From Desulfurivibrio dismutans (GTDB taxonomy: Bacteria; Desulfobacterota; Desulfobulbia; Desulfobulbales; Desulfurivibrionaceae), in the NCBI RefSeq assembly GCF_029210385.1, contig NZ_JARGDQ010000004.1, positions 248,001 through 312,000 on the forward strand: DNA of 64,000 bases, written 5' to 3'. The notes beneath the pieces are model-generated. The model saw only the letters and a program-made list of their open reading frames with translations, did no database searches and had not been told where the DNA came from. Both the position numbers and the translations under genes were made by a program. Position 1 is the stretch's first letter; every line of letters starts with the position of its first letter. Positions 1 to 9,298 of the stretch are shown here, in pieces.

Positions 1-632
1 GGCTGCAGCAGATAGCGGCCGATGATGGCCAGGTCCGAGTCGGTGGTGCCGGGGGGCGGTTTTTCCACCATCCGCCGCACCCGGTGCACCCGCTCCTGTA
101 CCGGTTCGCCTTCAACAATACCGTACTGGCCGGTCTCCTCCGGGGACACCTTCTGGATGGCGACGATGGACTCCTGCACCTCCTCGTAGAGGTTGAGCAT
201 CTGCCTGCAGCAGGGCAGGTTCTCGGAGAGCACCAGGTCGTCTCCCAGCAGCACCAGGAAGGGCTCGTCACCCACCACGTTGCGGGCGCTCCAGATGGCA
301 TGCCCCAGCCCCAGGGGCTTTTTCTGGCGCACGGCGATGATGTCGATGAGGTTGGAGATATGGCGCACCTCTTCGTACAGTTCGGGCTTGTTTTTCTCCC
401 GCAGCAGGGTGTCCAGCTCGAAGTTGTAGTCGAAGTGGTTTTCGATGGCCGACTTGCCCTCGCTGGTGACAAAGATAATCACCTCGATGCCGGAGTTGAC
501 CACCTCTTCCACGATGTACTGGATGGTGGGTCGGTCGACGATGGTCAGCATCTCCTTGGGGATGGCCTTGCTGGCCGGCAGAAAACGGGTACCCAGGCCG
601 GCGACGGGAATTACGGCTTTGCGAACTTTCAT
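1..632 (-). CDS. galU: UTP--glucose-1-phosphate uridylyltransferase, 5' part only
   Basis: Makes UDP-glucose from UTP and glucose 1-phosphate in the cytoplasm, for envelope polysaccharides. Only the first 210 residues are inside the window; the gene leaves through the left edge. The start shows the nucleotidyltransferase signature GLGTRFLPASKAIPKEM (residues about 12-28), followed by IVDRPTIQYIVEE and LLGDDL, as in GalU. The ATG at 632-630 is preceded by a good AGGAGA ribosome binding site. It is divergent from tilS; the short space between them holds a TATAAT-like box at 686-691. Family assignment is secure; the missing C-terminus cannot be judged. Confidence 0.95.
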   Translation of the reverse strand, partial: MKVRKAVIPVAGLGTRFLPASKAIPKEMLTIVDRPTIQYIVEEVVNSGIEVIIFVTSEGKSAIENHFDYNFELDTLLREKNKPELYEEVRHISNLIDIIAVRQKKPLGLGHAIWSARNVVGDEPFLVLLGDDLVLSENLPCCRQMLNLYEEVQESIVAIQKVSPEETGQYGIVEGEPVQERVHRVRRMVEKPPPGTTDSDLAIIGRYLLQ

Positions 633-771
633 TTTGATTCTCCTGGTTGACAACAAGGTTTGCCTGGCATCGGCGAAACATTAACTATAATATGTTGCAC
701 ATTGTCCATCTTAGCAACCGTTTTGAAGCGCCCACGGTGGACGGCAGATTAACTTGAACGGCTTGAAAAGC

Positions 772-1947
772 ATGCACCCGTTGGAGAAAAAAGTCAAAAA
801 AAGTATTGTCGACCATGGCCTGTTGGTGGCTGGTGATTTGGTGGTGGCGGGGACCTCCGGCGGGCCGGATTCCATGGCCCTGCTTCATGCCCTCAAGGCT
901 TTGGGGGCAACCATGAACTTCGGCCTGCTGGCGGTCTATGTCGATCATGGCCTGCGGCCGGCAGAAAGCCGGGGGGAAGAGCAACTGGTGGCGGCGGCGG
1001 CGGCCGAACTGAATATTCCCTGGCGCAGCGGCCGGGTGGCGGTGGCCGATCATGCCCGGCAGCATGGCCTTTCCTTGGAACATGCGGCCCGGGAGTTGCG
1101 TTATCGTTTTTTCGCGCAAGTGGCGGAAGAAACCGGGGCGGCCCGGATCGCCGTGGCTCATACCGCCGATGACCAGGCGGAAGAGCTGCTGCTGCGCCTG
1201 CTGCGCGGCACCACTCGGGGCGGTTTGAGCGGCATGGCGCCGCTGGCCCGCGAGTGCATTATCCGACCGTTGCTGGCGGTGAGCAAGGCCGAGGTGCTGG
1301 ACTATCTTGCTCAGCGTGGCCTGGCCTTTGCCGAGGACAGCTCCAACCACGACCGGCGCTTTGTTCGCAACCGGGTGCGGCTGGATCTGGTGCCCTGGCT
1401 GGAGCAGCGGTTTAACCCCCGGTTGCGGGAAACTCTCTGTCATACCGCCACCGTGTTGCAGGACGAGGAGGAACTGCTGGCCGTCATGGCCGACCAGGCC
1501 TACCGGCAAGCCGTGACCGCTGGACAGGCGCTGGTTGCCAGACAAAATGCGGCCGCAGGTCAGGCGATGGCGGCGTCGACCACGGAGCAGTCTGTGTTTG
1601 GCGACCCATTGTGTCAAGTTAAAGCCGGGTTAGGCAGCGACGGGCTGGGCAAGGCCGGGACGAGCCAAGCCGCACCGGCGACCCTGGCTCTCTCCCTGGC
1701 AGTGTTTGCCGCCCAACCCCGGGCCCTGCAGCGCCGCCTGCTGGAAAAGTCCCTGCTGGTCATGGGCCTTAAACCCGCCGGTCGCCAGATTGAGCAACTG
1801 CTGCACGGCGCCGGCCGGGGTGGCCAAGGGGTGATCGGCCACCTGGCCGCCGGCATCACGGTTTACAAAAAGGCCAAGATTCTGGCTTTTTGCCGCGAGA
1901 TACCGGGTCAGCGCCGTCGCCCCCCGCCCAGCGCCCCAAAACCTTAA
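772..1947 (+). CDS. tilS: tRNA(Ile)-lysidine synthase
   Basis: Converts cytidine 34 of the CAU-anticodon tRNA-Ile to lysidine using ATP and lysine, so that the tRNA reads AUA. The N-type ATP-pyrophosphatase P-loop SGGPDSMAL lies near residue 29, followed by VDHGLR, HTADDQAEELLLRLLRGT and RPLL, all typical of TilS. An Ala/Gly/Gln-rich stretch around residues 250-310 separates the catalytic domain from a short C-terminal substrate-binding domain, giving 391 residues. Start is uncertain: ATG at 772 is used because it fits family N-termini, but an in-frame TTG at 754 would add six residues and neither has a strong ribosome binding site. Confidence 0.92.
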   Translation: MHPLEKKVKKSIVDHGLLVAGDLVVAGTSGGPDSMALLHALKALGATMNFGLLAVYVDHGLRPAESRGEEQLVAAAAAELNIPWRSGRVAVADHARQHGLSLEHAARELRYRFFAQVAEETGAARIAVAHTADDQAEELLLRLLRGTTRGGLSGMAPLARECIIRPLLAVSKAEVLDYLAQRGLAFAEDSSNHDRRFVRNRVRLDLVPWLEQRFNPRLRETLCHTATVLQDEEELLAVMADQAYRQAVTAGQALVARQNAAAGQAMAASTTEQSVFGDPLCQVKAGLGSDGLGKAGTSQAAPATLALSLAVFAAQPRALQRRLLEKSLLVMGLKPAGRQIEQLLHGAGRGGQGVIGHLAAGITVYKKAKILAFCREIPGQRRRPPPSAPKP

Positions 1948-2027
1948 TAGCCTAAAAAATCTTTACGCCCAGCCCGATCCGTGGTAATGAAGCGTGCAAC
2001 CCGTCACGGCGGGGTAACACCATAAGT

Positions 2028-2104
2028 GGGCGGGTAGCTCAGCTGGATAGAGCGTTAGCCTCCGGAGCTAAAGGTCGTGGGTTCGAATCCCGCTCCGCTC
2101 ACCA
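2028..2104 (+). tRNA. tRNA-Arg (anticodon CCG)
   Basis: Full cloverleaf. Acceptor GGGCGGG (2028-2034) pairs with TCCGCTC (2094-2100) with two G-U pairs. D stem GCTC/GAGC, anticodon stem TTAGC/GCTAA, loop CTCCGGA giving anticodon CCG at 2062-2064. T stem GTGGG/CCCGC with loop TTCGAAT. The CCA end is encoded (2102-2104). It reads CGG codons. Confidence 0.96.
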
Positions 2105-2115
2105 CGAAAATTGAA

Positions 2116-2153
2116 GGGAAATCGGATTGTTTAATCTGGTTTCCCTTTTTTTG
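2116..2153 (+). terminator. Rho-independent terminator after tRNA-Arg
   Basis: A 13-bp stem with G-U pairs (GGGAAATCGGATT at 2116-2128 against 2133-2145), a GTTT loop, then a run of T. It lies 11 bases after the tRNA and ahead of pyk, so it ends the tRNA transcript. Confidence 0.85.
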
Positions 2154-2234
2154 TTTTTTGGGCTGAATTTAGGTACTGTGGTTATGGCCTTTGGGGATAA
2201 AAAGACGGATCGCTAACAGCAGTGAGGTTTGGGG

Positions 2235-3719
2235 ATGACGGAGCAGTTTGAAATAGGGGTGGCAGCGGCTGATGTGCGGCCGCGGCGGACCAAGATTGTT
2301 TGCACCATCGGGCCGGTTACCGCCTCCTTTGAGGCTATCTGCCGGCTGGCGGTGCAGGGGATGAATGTGGCCCGGCTCAACATGTCCCACGGCAGCCGGG
2401 AGTGGCATCGGGGGGTGATTAGCAACATCAAGCGCTACAACAAAAAACATGCCGGCTCCCTGGCGGTGCTGCTGGATACTCGGGGGGCGGAGATTCGCAG
2501 CGGTGATCTCAAGCAGGATATTGTACTGCGGGTGGGCGATGGGCTGACCCTGACCACCCGGCGCCAGGCCGAACTGGAGCCCGGCTGCGTGGAGGTCAGC
2601 CACGACGGTTTCGTGGCCGAGGTGACGCCGGGGGATATCATCCTGGTGGACGGCGGCATGCTGCGGCTCAAGGTATTGGAGGTGGGGCGCACCGATGTCC
2701 GTTGCGAATCCCTGGACGAGGGGGTGCTGGGCTCCCGCCGTCACCTCAATATCCGGGGTAAAAGTGCCGACTTGCCGGCCATCACCGAGCAGGACTGGGC
2801 CGATATCGAGTTCGGCATGGCGCAGCGGGTGGACTTCATCGCCCTTTCCTTTGTCCGTACCGCCGAGCCCATCCAGGTGGTGCAGCAGCACCTGGCGGCC
2901 AGGGGCGTGACCATGGAGGTAATGGCCAAGATCGAAAGCGCGGCCTCCATCTCCCAGCTTGATGCCATCATCGCCGCCGCCGACGGGGTGATGGTGGCCC
3001 GTGGTGATCTGGGGGCCGAGTTGCCCTATGAAGAAGTGCCGCTGCTGCAGGATGAAATCGTCGCCAAGTGCCGACGGGCCGGCAAGCCGGTGGTGGTGGC
3101 CACCCACATGCTGGAGTCGATGATCGTCAACCCCACCCCCACCCGGGCCGAGGTCACCGACATCACCCATGCCGTACAGCAGGGGACCGATGCCATCATG
3201 CTCTCCGGGGAAACCGCCACCGGCCGTTACCCCTACAAGGCCCTGGAGGTCATGGATGCGGTGGCCCGGCGCATCGAAAGACACCAAGAGCAGCAGGGAC
3301 GCCAGGCCGGTTTTGGTTGCGCCTGTCAGTTGGGGCTTCAAGGCGGCGGCAGTGACCGCCTCCGCTCCAAGATGGAGATTTCCCGCAGTGCGGCGATTTT
3401 GGGCAACAACCTGGGGGCCGCCGGCACTCTGGTCATCACCCGCCGGGGGCTGATGGCCGCCCTGCTTTCCAACTGCCGGCCCGCCGCCCCCATCCTGGCC
3501 TTTACCAACACCACCCATGTGCGCCGCCGGCTGGGGATTTACTGGGGGGTGCAGGCCTTTGTGGTCAAGCTTTCCAGCGACCCGGAGGTTTCCATCCAGC
3601 GGGCGGTGGAGCAACTGCAACGCAAGGGGATCATCCGCCGGGGGCAAAGGATCATCGTGCTCTCCGATATTCTGGCCGGCGGCCTTTTCGTGGAAACGGT
3701 GCAGGTGCGGGTTATTTAG
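2235..3719 (+). CDS. pyk: pyruvate kinase
   Basis: Last step of glycolysis: phosphoenolpyruvate plus ADP to pyruvate plus ATP, cytoplasmic. Visible motifs: TKIVCTIGP near the start, NMSHG, the catalytic segment [22 protein letters not shown], and the metal/substrate segment [20 protein letters not shown]. After the barrel there is a Gly/Gln-rich insertion (about residues 355-375) before the C-terminal domain. 494 residues is close to the usual 470-500. ATG at 2235 is chosen because GAGG at 2224-2227 is well spaced; an in-frame TTG lies two codons earlier. Its stop overlaps the stop of the convergent wrbA by four bases. Confidence 0.95.
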   Translation: MTEQFEIGVAAADVRPRRTKIVCTIGPVTASFEAICRLAVQGMNVARLNMSHGSREWHRGVISNIKRYNKKHAGSLAVLLDTRGAEIRSGDLKQDIVLRVGDGLTLTTRRQAELEPGCVEVSHDGFVAEVTPGDIILVDGGMLRLKVLEVGRTDVRCESLDEGVLGSRRHLNIRGKSADLPAITEQDWADIEFGMAQRVDFIALSFVRTAEPIQVVQQHLAARGVTMEVMAKIESAASISQLDAIIAAADGVMVARGDLGAELPYEEVPLLQDEIVAKCRRAGKPVVVATHMLESMIVNPTPTRAEVTDITHAVQQGTDAIMLSGETATGRYPYKALEVMDAVARRIERHQEQQGRQAGFGCACQLGLQGGGSDRLRSKMEISRSAAILGNNLGAAGTLVITRRGLMAALLSNCRPAAPILAFTNTTHVRRRLGIYWGVQAFVVKLSSDPEVSIQRAVEQLQRKGIIRRGQRIIVLSDILAGGLFVETVQVRVI

Positions 3720-4327
3720 CTACTGAGTTTTTTCGCAATTTTAGCCACGTGTTCCCCCTGGAAGCGGGCGCCGGCCAGTTCGTTGGCGCTGGGCTGGCGG
3801 CTGCCGTCGGCCCCGGCGATGGTGGAGGCCCCGTAAGGAGAGCAGCCGGAGATTTCGGTGGCCTCCATCTGGCCGCTAAAGCTGTAGGGCAGCCCCACGA
3901 TCACCATGCCGTGGTGCAGCAGGGTGGTGTGGAAGCTGAGAATGGTGGATTCCTGGCCGCCGTGCTGGGTGTTGGAACTGGTGAACACACTGCCGGCCTT
4001 GCCCACCAGGCTGCCCTGGGCCCAGAGTTGGCCGGTGGCGTCGAGAAACTGCCGCATCTGGCCGCACATGTTGCCAAAACGGGTGGGGGTGCCGAAAATA
4101 ATGGCATCGGCCTCGGCCAACTCTTCCGGGCTGCAGACGGGGATGCTTTCCTGTTGTTGTTGCGCCTCCGTCGCCCCCATTTTAGCCAGCACCTCGGCGG
4201 GCAGGGTTTCCGGTACCCGGCGCAGGATCACTTCCGCCCCCTCCACCTGGCCGGCTCCCTCGGCCACGGCTTGGGCCAACTGCTGGATGTGGCCGTACAT
4301 CGAGTAGTAGACGATCAGTACTTTCAT
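3716..4327 (-). CDS. wrbA: NAD(P)H:quinone oxidoreductase WrbA, flavodoxin fold
   Basis: FMN-dependent two-electron quinone reductase that avoids semiquinone formation, cytoplasmic. The 203-residue protein starts with the FMN phosphate loop YYSMYGHI and has PTRFGNM and the WrbA signature [18 protein letters not shown] near residues 110-130. Its ATG overlaps the stop of the upstream histidine kinase gene (ATGA), so translation is probably coupled. It is the last gene of a three-gene reverse operon (binding protein, hybrid kinase, WrbA). This suggests a quinone or redox stress reductase made together with its sensor, but that link is inference. Confidence 0.93.
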   Translation of the reverse strand: MKVLIVYYSMYGHIQQLAQAVAEGAGQVEGAEVILRRVPETLPAEVLAKMGATEAQQQQESIPVCSPEELAEADAIIFGTPTRFGNMCGQMRQFLDATGQLWAQGSLVGKAGSVFTSSNTQHGGQESTILSFHTTLLHHGMVIVGLPYSFSGQMEATEISGCSPYGASTIAGADGSRQPSANELAGARFQGEHVAKIAKKLSS

Positions 4328-6675
4328 TTTGGATCCTCCTTGTGGCTTTCAGTTGATGCTGTAAGCACCTTTTCCAGTTCCTTAAGCATGTAAGGCTTGC
4401 TGATAACGCCGTTAAAACCATATTTTTCCGGGTCGGCCATGATCGGGTCGTTGGCGTAGCCGCTGGAGACGACCACCCGGGCTCCGGGATCCAGCCGGCG
4501 GAGCTCCTGCACTGCCTCCTTGCCGCCCATACCGCCGGGGATGGTCAGGTCCATGATCACCAGATCAAAGGGGTTTCCCTCTTCCCGGGCTTTGTGGTAG
4601 GCGGCGACGGCCGCCTCCCCGTCCGCCGCTTCCTGCACCTGGCAGCCCAGCTGCTGCAGAATCTTTGCCGCCACCTGCCGTACCATCTCTTCGTCATCCA
4701 TCAGCAACACCTGCAGCGGAGAGGTCCGGAGAGGCGGGGGATGATCATCGACGGCGGGCAGGGAACCGGGGTCGGTGGCCGCCGGCAGCAGGATGGTGAA
4801 GGTGGCGCCTCGGCCCGGAGTCGAATCCACGGTAATTCTACCATAATGCTTCTCAATAATGGAATGGCAGACCGCCAGCCCCAGGCCGGAGCCTTTTTCC
4901 TTGGTGGTGAAGTAGGGGTCGAATATTTTCGCCTGGTTCTCCATGTTGATGCCGCCGCCGCTGTCGCTGATGCTGATTTCCACATAACCGTCGGCGGGCA
5001 GGTTTTCCATCGGGCCCCGGTTGCGGCAGCTCACGGTGATGGTGCCGCTGCCGTTGATGGCCTCCCGGGCGTTGATGATGATGTTCTGGATCACCTGGCT
5101 GATCTGGCCGCTGTCCACCTTGACCAGTTTTAAATCTTGGGGAATTTCATAGGTGCAGCTCACCTCGCTGCCCCGCAGGACAAAATCGGCGGAGTCGCGG
5201 ATGATGTCGGCAATGGAGGCGGTCTGGCGGATGGGGGCGCCGCCCCGGGCAAAGGTCAGCAACTGCTGGGTCAATCCCCGGGCCCGTTGCGAGGCTTTTT
5301 TACCCTCCTCGATCAGGCTGCTGGCCTGGTGTTCCGGCCCCAGCAGGTAGCGGGCCAGCTCCAGGTTGCCCAGGATGGCGGTGAGAATATTGTTGAAATC
5401 GTGGGCAATGCCGGCGGCCAGCACCCCCAGGGATTCCAGTTTTTTGGCCTTGAGCAGTTCGGCTTCGGTGCGTAAAGCCTCGCTGACATCGCGGAAGACC
5501 AGCACCACCCCGATGATCTCACTGTTGAAGTCGCGGATGGGGGAGCCGCTGTCGGCGATATGGTACCGGCTGCCGTGGCGCGAGATCAGCACGGTGTGGT
5601 TTTCAAGCTCCACGTTGAGGCCGGTCTGCAGCACTTTCTCCACCGGGTTGGGGCACGGCTCACCGGTGCGGTCGTTGATGATCCGGAACACCTCCGGCAG
5701 CGACCGGCCCCGGGCCTCGTCCTGGGACCAGCCGGTGAGCCGCTCGGCCACCAGATTTAACAACACCACCCGGCCGTCGGTGTCGGTGGTGATCACCCCG
5801 TCGCCGATGCTGCGCAGAGTCACCGCCAGGCGTTCCTTTTCCGCCGCCAGCTCAGCCTCCCGCCGGCTGATGATTGCGACCTGCTCAGCGGCCTCCCTGG
5901 CTCGCCGCTGCAGAGTAGCGACCATGCTGACCAGGCTGTCGCGCAGGGTGGCAAGTTCCAGGATAAAACCGGAGCGAGGCGGCTGGGACTGGTCATCGTC
6001 AAAACCTTGGCTGGCATAGTGGTTGAGTTGAATGATGGGCCTGATCAGGTAACGCTGCAGGCCGTAAACGAACAGCGCCGCCACCAGCAGCACCATCGCC
6101 AGCACCGTTAAATTGATCTGCAGAAACATATGTTTGGGGGCAAAAAGCTCGTCGTGACTGATGGTCAGACCGACATAGCTTTCCCATGGCTGGTAATACT
6201 CAAAGGCCGCCAGTTGCCGACCGACGGCGTTGTCGTAGGTGATAATATGCTGGCCGGGCGATGTGGTGTTAAGGGTGGTCAGAAAATCGTGGAAATGGGG
6301 GTCGTTGTCCGCCGCAAATTCCTTAGCCAGCAAAATTTCGCCGCTCCGGTTCACCACAAAAACCGAACCGCTGTCCCGGTAGCGATAAGCTTTAAATTCG
6401 TTCAGGGCCAGATTCTTGATCTCCCGCTGGTGCACCAGGCTGTCTTCCAGGCCAATGCGGTACAGGGTTTCATAGCGGCGGTCCACCGGCTCCAGCAGGG
6501 CCAGCAGCTTGCTGTGCAGCAGCTCACCGCCCATTTCATGGATGTTGCGGTCCATCAGGCGGGTGCCGGCCAGCAGCAGGGGCAGGGAAATGGTGATGAT
6601 CAGCAGCAGCATGGCGCCCAGAAAAAAGGTGCGGATGGAGCCGGTGGTGGTCGGCGGCGGCGAATTGGCCGTCAT
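4324..6675 (-). CDS. hybrid sensor histidine kinase (periplasmic sensor-PAS-HisKA-HATPase-REC)
   Basis: 783-residue membrane sensor kinase. Order: transmembrane helix (about 15-38), periplasmic Cache-like region (about 40-180), second helix (about 183-205), HAMP-like linker and coiled coil, PAS (about 285-405), HisKA with H-box HDFNNIL, HATPase_c with [15 protein letters not shown] and GSGLGLAV, and a C-terminal receiver with the phospho-acceptor Asp in [12 protein letters not shown]. The start shares one base with the stop of the binding-protein gene (TAATG), and the stop overlaps wrbA. The upstream binding protein probably presents a ligand to this kinase. No separate DNA-binding regulator is in the operon, so the output is unknown. 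Confidence 0.9.
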   Translation of the reverse strand: MTANSPPPTTTGSIRTFFLGAMLLLIITISLPLLLAGTRLMDRNIHEMGGELLHSKLLALLEPVDRRYETLYRIGLEDSLVHQREIKNLALNEFKAYRYRDSGSVFVVNRSGEILLAKEFAADNDPHFHDFLTTLNTTSPGQHIITYDNAVGRQLAAFEYYQPWESYVGLTISHDELFAPKHMFLQINLTVLAMVLLVAALFVYGLQRYLIRPIIQLNHYASQGFDDDQSQPPRSGFILELATLRDSLVSMVATLQRRAREAAEQVAIISRREAELAAEKERLAVTLRSIGDGVITTDTDGRVVLLNLVAERLTGWSQDEARGRSLPEVFRIINDRTGEPCPNPVEKVLQTGLNVELENHTVLISRHGSRYHIADSGSPIRDFNSEIIGVVLVFRDVSEALRTEAELLKAKKLESLGVLAAGIAHDFNNILTAILGNLELARYLLGPEHQASSLIEEGKKASQRARGLTQQLLTFARGGAPIRQTASIADIIRDSADFVLRGSEVSCTYEIPQDLKLVKVDSGQISQVIQNIIINAREAINGSGTITVSCRNRGPMENLPADGYVEISISDSGGGINMENQAKIFDPYFTTKEKGSGLGLAVCHSIIEKHYGRITVDSTPGRGATFTILLPAATDPGSLPAVDDHPPPLRTSPLQVLLMDDEEMVRQVAAKILQQLGCQVQEAADGEAAVAAYHKAREEGNPFDLVIMDLTIPGGMGGKEAVQELRRLDPGARVVVSSGYANDPIMADPEKYGFNGVISKPYMLKELEKVLTASTESHKEDPK

Positions 6676-7724
6676 TATCTTACCACCATGTCCACCGCCT
6701 CAAGAGCGGCAAAGGGAATATTAATACCCAGTTTCCCGGCATTACGAAAATCGATAAAGGCCATCTGGCGGGCCGGCCGGGGGATTACCTCGGTGATGGC
6801 GCTGCGGCCGTCAAACAGGTCGGCGCTGATTTCCGCCGCCTGGCGGCCGGTATAGCTGAAGGGATTAAAAAGCCCGGCCAAGGTGTTATCGACGGCGGTG
6901 AAGTCGGCGATATCCTCGATTTCGATGTCCGGAGTGAAGGCGGTGATCACCGGCAATTCACTGCCGGCCAGGGTACGGCGATGGGGCAGGTAGCCAACAA
7001 TGCCGCCGTAGGCGCCGATATTGCCCTGTCTCAGGGCGGTAAGCACCGGTTCAAGGCCCTGGGCCAGATCCAGGTAGTGGAGATTGATACCGTAACGGGA
7101 CGGTGTCGGAAGTTGGCGGTAGGCCCGGTAAAAAGATACATCTGCCGGGATGCGGGAGTCGTAAATAAAGGCGTAGTCGGTAAGCTGCGGCATCAAAAGG
7201 CGGGCCAGGCGGAGAATTTTCTCCGGCGGGTACATCAGATACATCCCGGAAAGATTGGTGTTGGGCGGCTCCTGCAAGGAGGGCAGCGTTCGGCGGGCGA
7301 CGCTGTCCAGCACCGGCACGAAGAGCTGGGGGGTGTCGGTATGCTGCAGAATTTCCCGGGCCACCATGGAGATCCAGCCACTGGTGATGAACAGGTCGGC
7401 CTGCTCAAGATGGCGCTCTACGGCGGCGATGACTTCCGGTATTGATTCCTGGTCGGTGGTGGTGGTTAAAACATCGATATAGGTCAGCTCCCGCCCGGCC
7501 CGGTAGCCCAGTTTGGCCATGGTATCCTGATAGGCTTCCACCACGGGGGTAAAGTGATTGGGCTCGATGGGGTAGCGGATGAACACCACCGTTTTGGGCT
7601 CGGCCATGGCCGACACGGGCAGGGCACCAAGCATCCCCGTCAAAACAAGGCTCAACAGCAGCAGCCGGAGCAGCGTCCGGGCCGGGTAGACGGTTCTTGT
7701 GCTGTGCTCCTTCGCTCCAGGCAT
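6675..7724 (-). CDS. ABC-transporter-type substrate-binding protein (PF04392-like), exported
   Basis: Periplasmic binding protein of the tryptophan/tyrosine-type ABC substrate-binding family. The 349-residue protein begins with a signal peptide: basic n-region, Leu-rich core RLLLLSLVLTGMLG, and a site after VSAMA. The mature part has the two-lobed pattern seen in this family (IDVLTTTTDQES, PVLDSVARRTLP, GIVGYLPHRR). ATG at 7724 is chosen because GGGAGA lies five bases upstream; a longer reading adds 28 residues ahead of the signal. No permease or ATPase is adjacent. It overlaps a sensor kinase gene, so a sensing role is more likely than transport (inference). Confidence 0.82.
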   Translation of the reverse strand: MPGAKEHSTRTVYPARTLLRLLLLSLVLTGMLGALPVSAMAEPKTVVFIRYPIEPNHFTPVVEAYQDTMAKLGYRAGRELTYIDVLTTTTDQESIPEVIAAVERHLEQADLFITSGWISMVAREILQHTDTPQLFVPVLDSVARRTLPSLQEPPNTNLSGMYLMYPPEKILRLARLLMPQLTDYAFIYDSRIPADVSFYRAYRQLPTPSRYGINLHYLDLAQGLEPVLTALRQGNIGAYGGIVGYLPHRRTLAGSELPVITAFTPDIEIEDIADFTAVDNTLAGLFNPFSYTGRQAAEISADLFDGRSAITEVIPRPARQMAFIDFRNAGKLGINIPFAALEAVDMVVR

Positions 7725-7842
7725 TTGCTCTCCCGGTGGTTGAGTTATTGGTCGTCTGCCAAGGCGAAGCCTCTCGGTTGGTCCGGTTCGCTCAGCCGCG
7801 TCTGCCACTGAGTGTACCTGAAGGCGGGGTGGCTGTGAAGAG

Positions 7843-7887
7843 CAAAAAAAAACGCCCTGGCAAGCAACTGGCTAACCGGGGCGTTTT
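7843..7887 (-). terminator. terminator after the 11-heme cytochrome gene
   Basis: AAAACGCCC at 7849-7857 pairs with GGGCGTTTT at 7879-7887. Read on the minus strand the stem is followed by a long T run. It lies 22 bases beyond the cytochrome stop and separates it from the binding-protein operon. Confidence 0.8.
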
Positions 7888-7908
7888 AAGCAAAGTGAAA
7901 CAAAAAGG

Positions 7909-9072
7909 TTACTTATGACACCTGGCGCAGGCGGTGGCGGCAAAGGCTGCCTGGCCGTTGTGGCAGGAGCCGCAGAACTGGCCCTGGTACATCTGGTTCA
8001 TGTTCATGGGTGTGGCGTGGGCCTCCATGGTCCAGGGTTCGTTATGGCAGGTGTCGCAGTTGAAGGCCATGCCGTGGAAGCTGTGGTTGAAGTCCACCGG
8101 GGCAAAGCCTTCCATGGTGTAAGTAATGGGCTCCTGGGGCATGGGGGCCTGGCCGTGGCAGGAGTTGCAGTCGTAAGAGGCCATCCGGCCGTTGTGGCAG
8201 GAGTAGCAGTAATTGCTGCTGGTGTGATCGTCAAAGCTGATTTCGCTGACCCCGACCTTCATGGGGAAGAGGTCGGTATGGCACTGGTCGCAACTGAACA
8301 TGGCGCCGTGGGTGTCATGCCGGAAGCTAACGGCGCTGTCGCCTTCACCCATGACGATCTCCGACATGGAGATTTCCCCGGCCTGTTCGCGGTGGCACTC
8401 GCTGCAACGGTTCAGGTCCACCGCCGCCCGGTACTCCCCGCCGTGTACCATTCGATGATGACAGTCCATACAGGTCAGGCCGGCGTTGATGTGCCGTTGG
8501 TGGTTGGGGTCGATGTCGCTTTTCAGCTCGTCGGTGAAGATATCGCGCATGCCGCGCTCCTGCCGGAATTCCGGATTCTCCACCGTGTCCAGCAGCCGGA
8601 ACTTATGCCCGATGGACATCAGGCGTTCGGAGCGGATTTTCTGATTGACGCTGTCGGTATGGCAGAACAGACAGGTGGTGGAAGGCACCAGGTTGGCGGC
8701 ATACTGGGGATCGTCGATGGCCTTGTTGAGAATTTCAAGCTTGTATTCTTCGGAGTGAAAGATCTCCACGTAGGTGTCGTACAGGCCGCCTATCTTGGCC
8801 TTCTTGTAGCCGAAGATGCCCGGTTCGCCATGGCAGTCCAGACATTTGACGCCGGCTTCGGCGTGGATGTTCTGGCGCCAGGTGTGGACCTCGCTCAGGG
8901 CGCCGGTGCCGGTGCCGGGATGGCACATCTCGCAGAATCCGGGCTCACTGGTCATGTGCATGGCCTGCAGGTTGACGTAGCTGAAAACGGCGATAAAGGC
9001 GATTAAAATGACAATGCTGGTTTTGGGACGTTCATTGACAAATTCTTTGACTTTACGAAATAGTTTTTTCAT
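7909..9072 (-). CDS. membrane-anchored 11-heme cytochrome c (NapC/NirT-like N-terminus plus two triheme repeats)
   Basis: Electron-transfer protein, probably taking electrons from the quinone pool to the periplasm. An N-terminal anchor (residues about 18-36) precedes eleven CxxCH motifs starting near residues 47, 77, 134, 201, 223, 261, 289, 302, 339, 367 and 382. The first four follow the NapC/NirT layout. The C-terminal part has two copies of a triheme pattern, each with an F-x-H-x2/3-H lead-in and a terminal CxxCHNG...CxxCH block, resembling c7-type triheme domains. 387 residues. It follows the Sec-rhodanese gene but a strong terminator lies between, so it may have its own promoter. Partner and acceptor are unknown. 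Confidence 0.9.
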   Translation of the reverse strand: MKKLFRKVKEFVNERPKTSIVILIAFIAVFSYVNLQAMHMTSEPGFCEMCHPGTGTGALSEVHTWRQNIHAEAGVKCLDCHGEPGIFGYKKAKIGGLYDTYVEIFHSEEYKLEILNKAIDDPQYAANLVPSTTCLFCHTDSVNQKIRSERLMSIGHKFRLLDTVENPEFRQERGMRDIFTDELKSDIDPNHQRHINAGLTCMDCHHRMVHGGEYRAAVDLNRCSECHREQAGEISMSEIVMGEGDSAVSFRHDTHGAMFSCDQCHTDLFPMKVGVSEISFDDHTSSNYCYSCHNGRMASYDCNSCHGQAPMPQEPITYTMEGFAPVDFNHSFHGMAFNCDTCHNEPWTMEAHATPMNMNQMYQGQFCGSCHNGQAAFAATACARCHK

Positions 9073-9207
9073 CGTCGTTTCCCGGAATTATGGCAATTTA
9101 ATGGTGCTGGGGTGACACCACGTGGGTGCCTGACCACTCTCTCAAACTGCCTCGTTTACCAAATCCCGGGAACAAAGTCAAGCTGGCGGTGCCCGGTGGT
9201 CGCTTAC

Positions 9208-9259
9208 AAAAAAACCACGGAACCGGGTCGCCGAGAGGAGGAAGCGACCCGGCCCGTGG
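9208..9259 (-). terminator. strong terminator after the rhodanese gene
   Basis: On the minus strand an 18-nt arm containing GGGCCGGGTCGC pairs with GCGACCCGGTTCCGTGG and runs into seven T. It separates the rhodanese from the 11-heme cytochrome. Confidence 0.85.
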
Positions 9260-9298
9260 CCGGGGTAAAGCTAACTAACTGGTGCTGTCGTTTACCGC

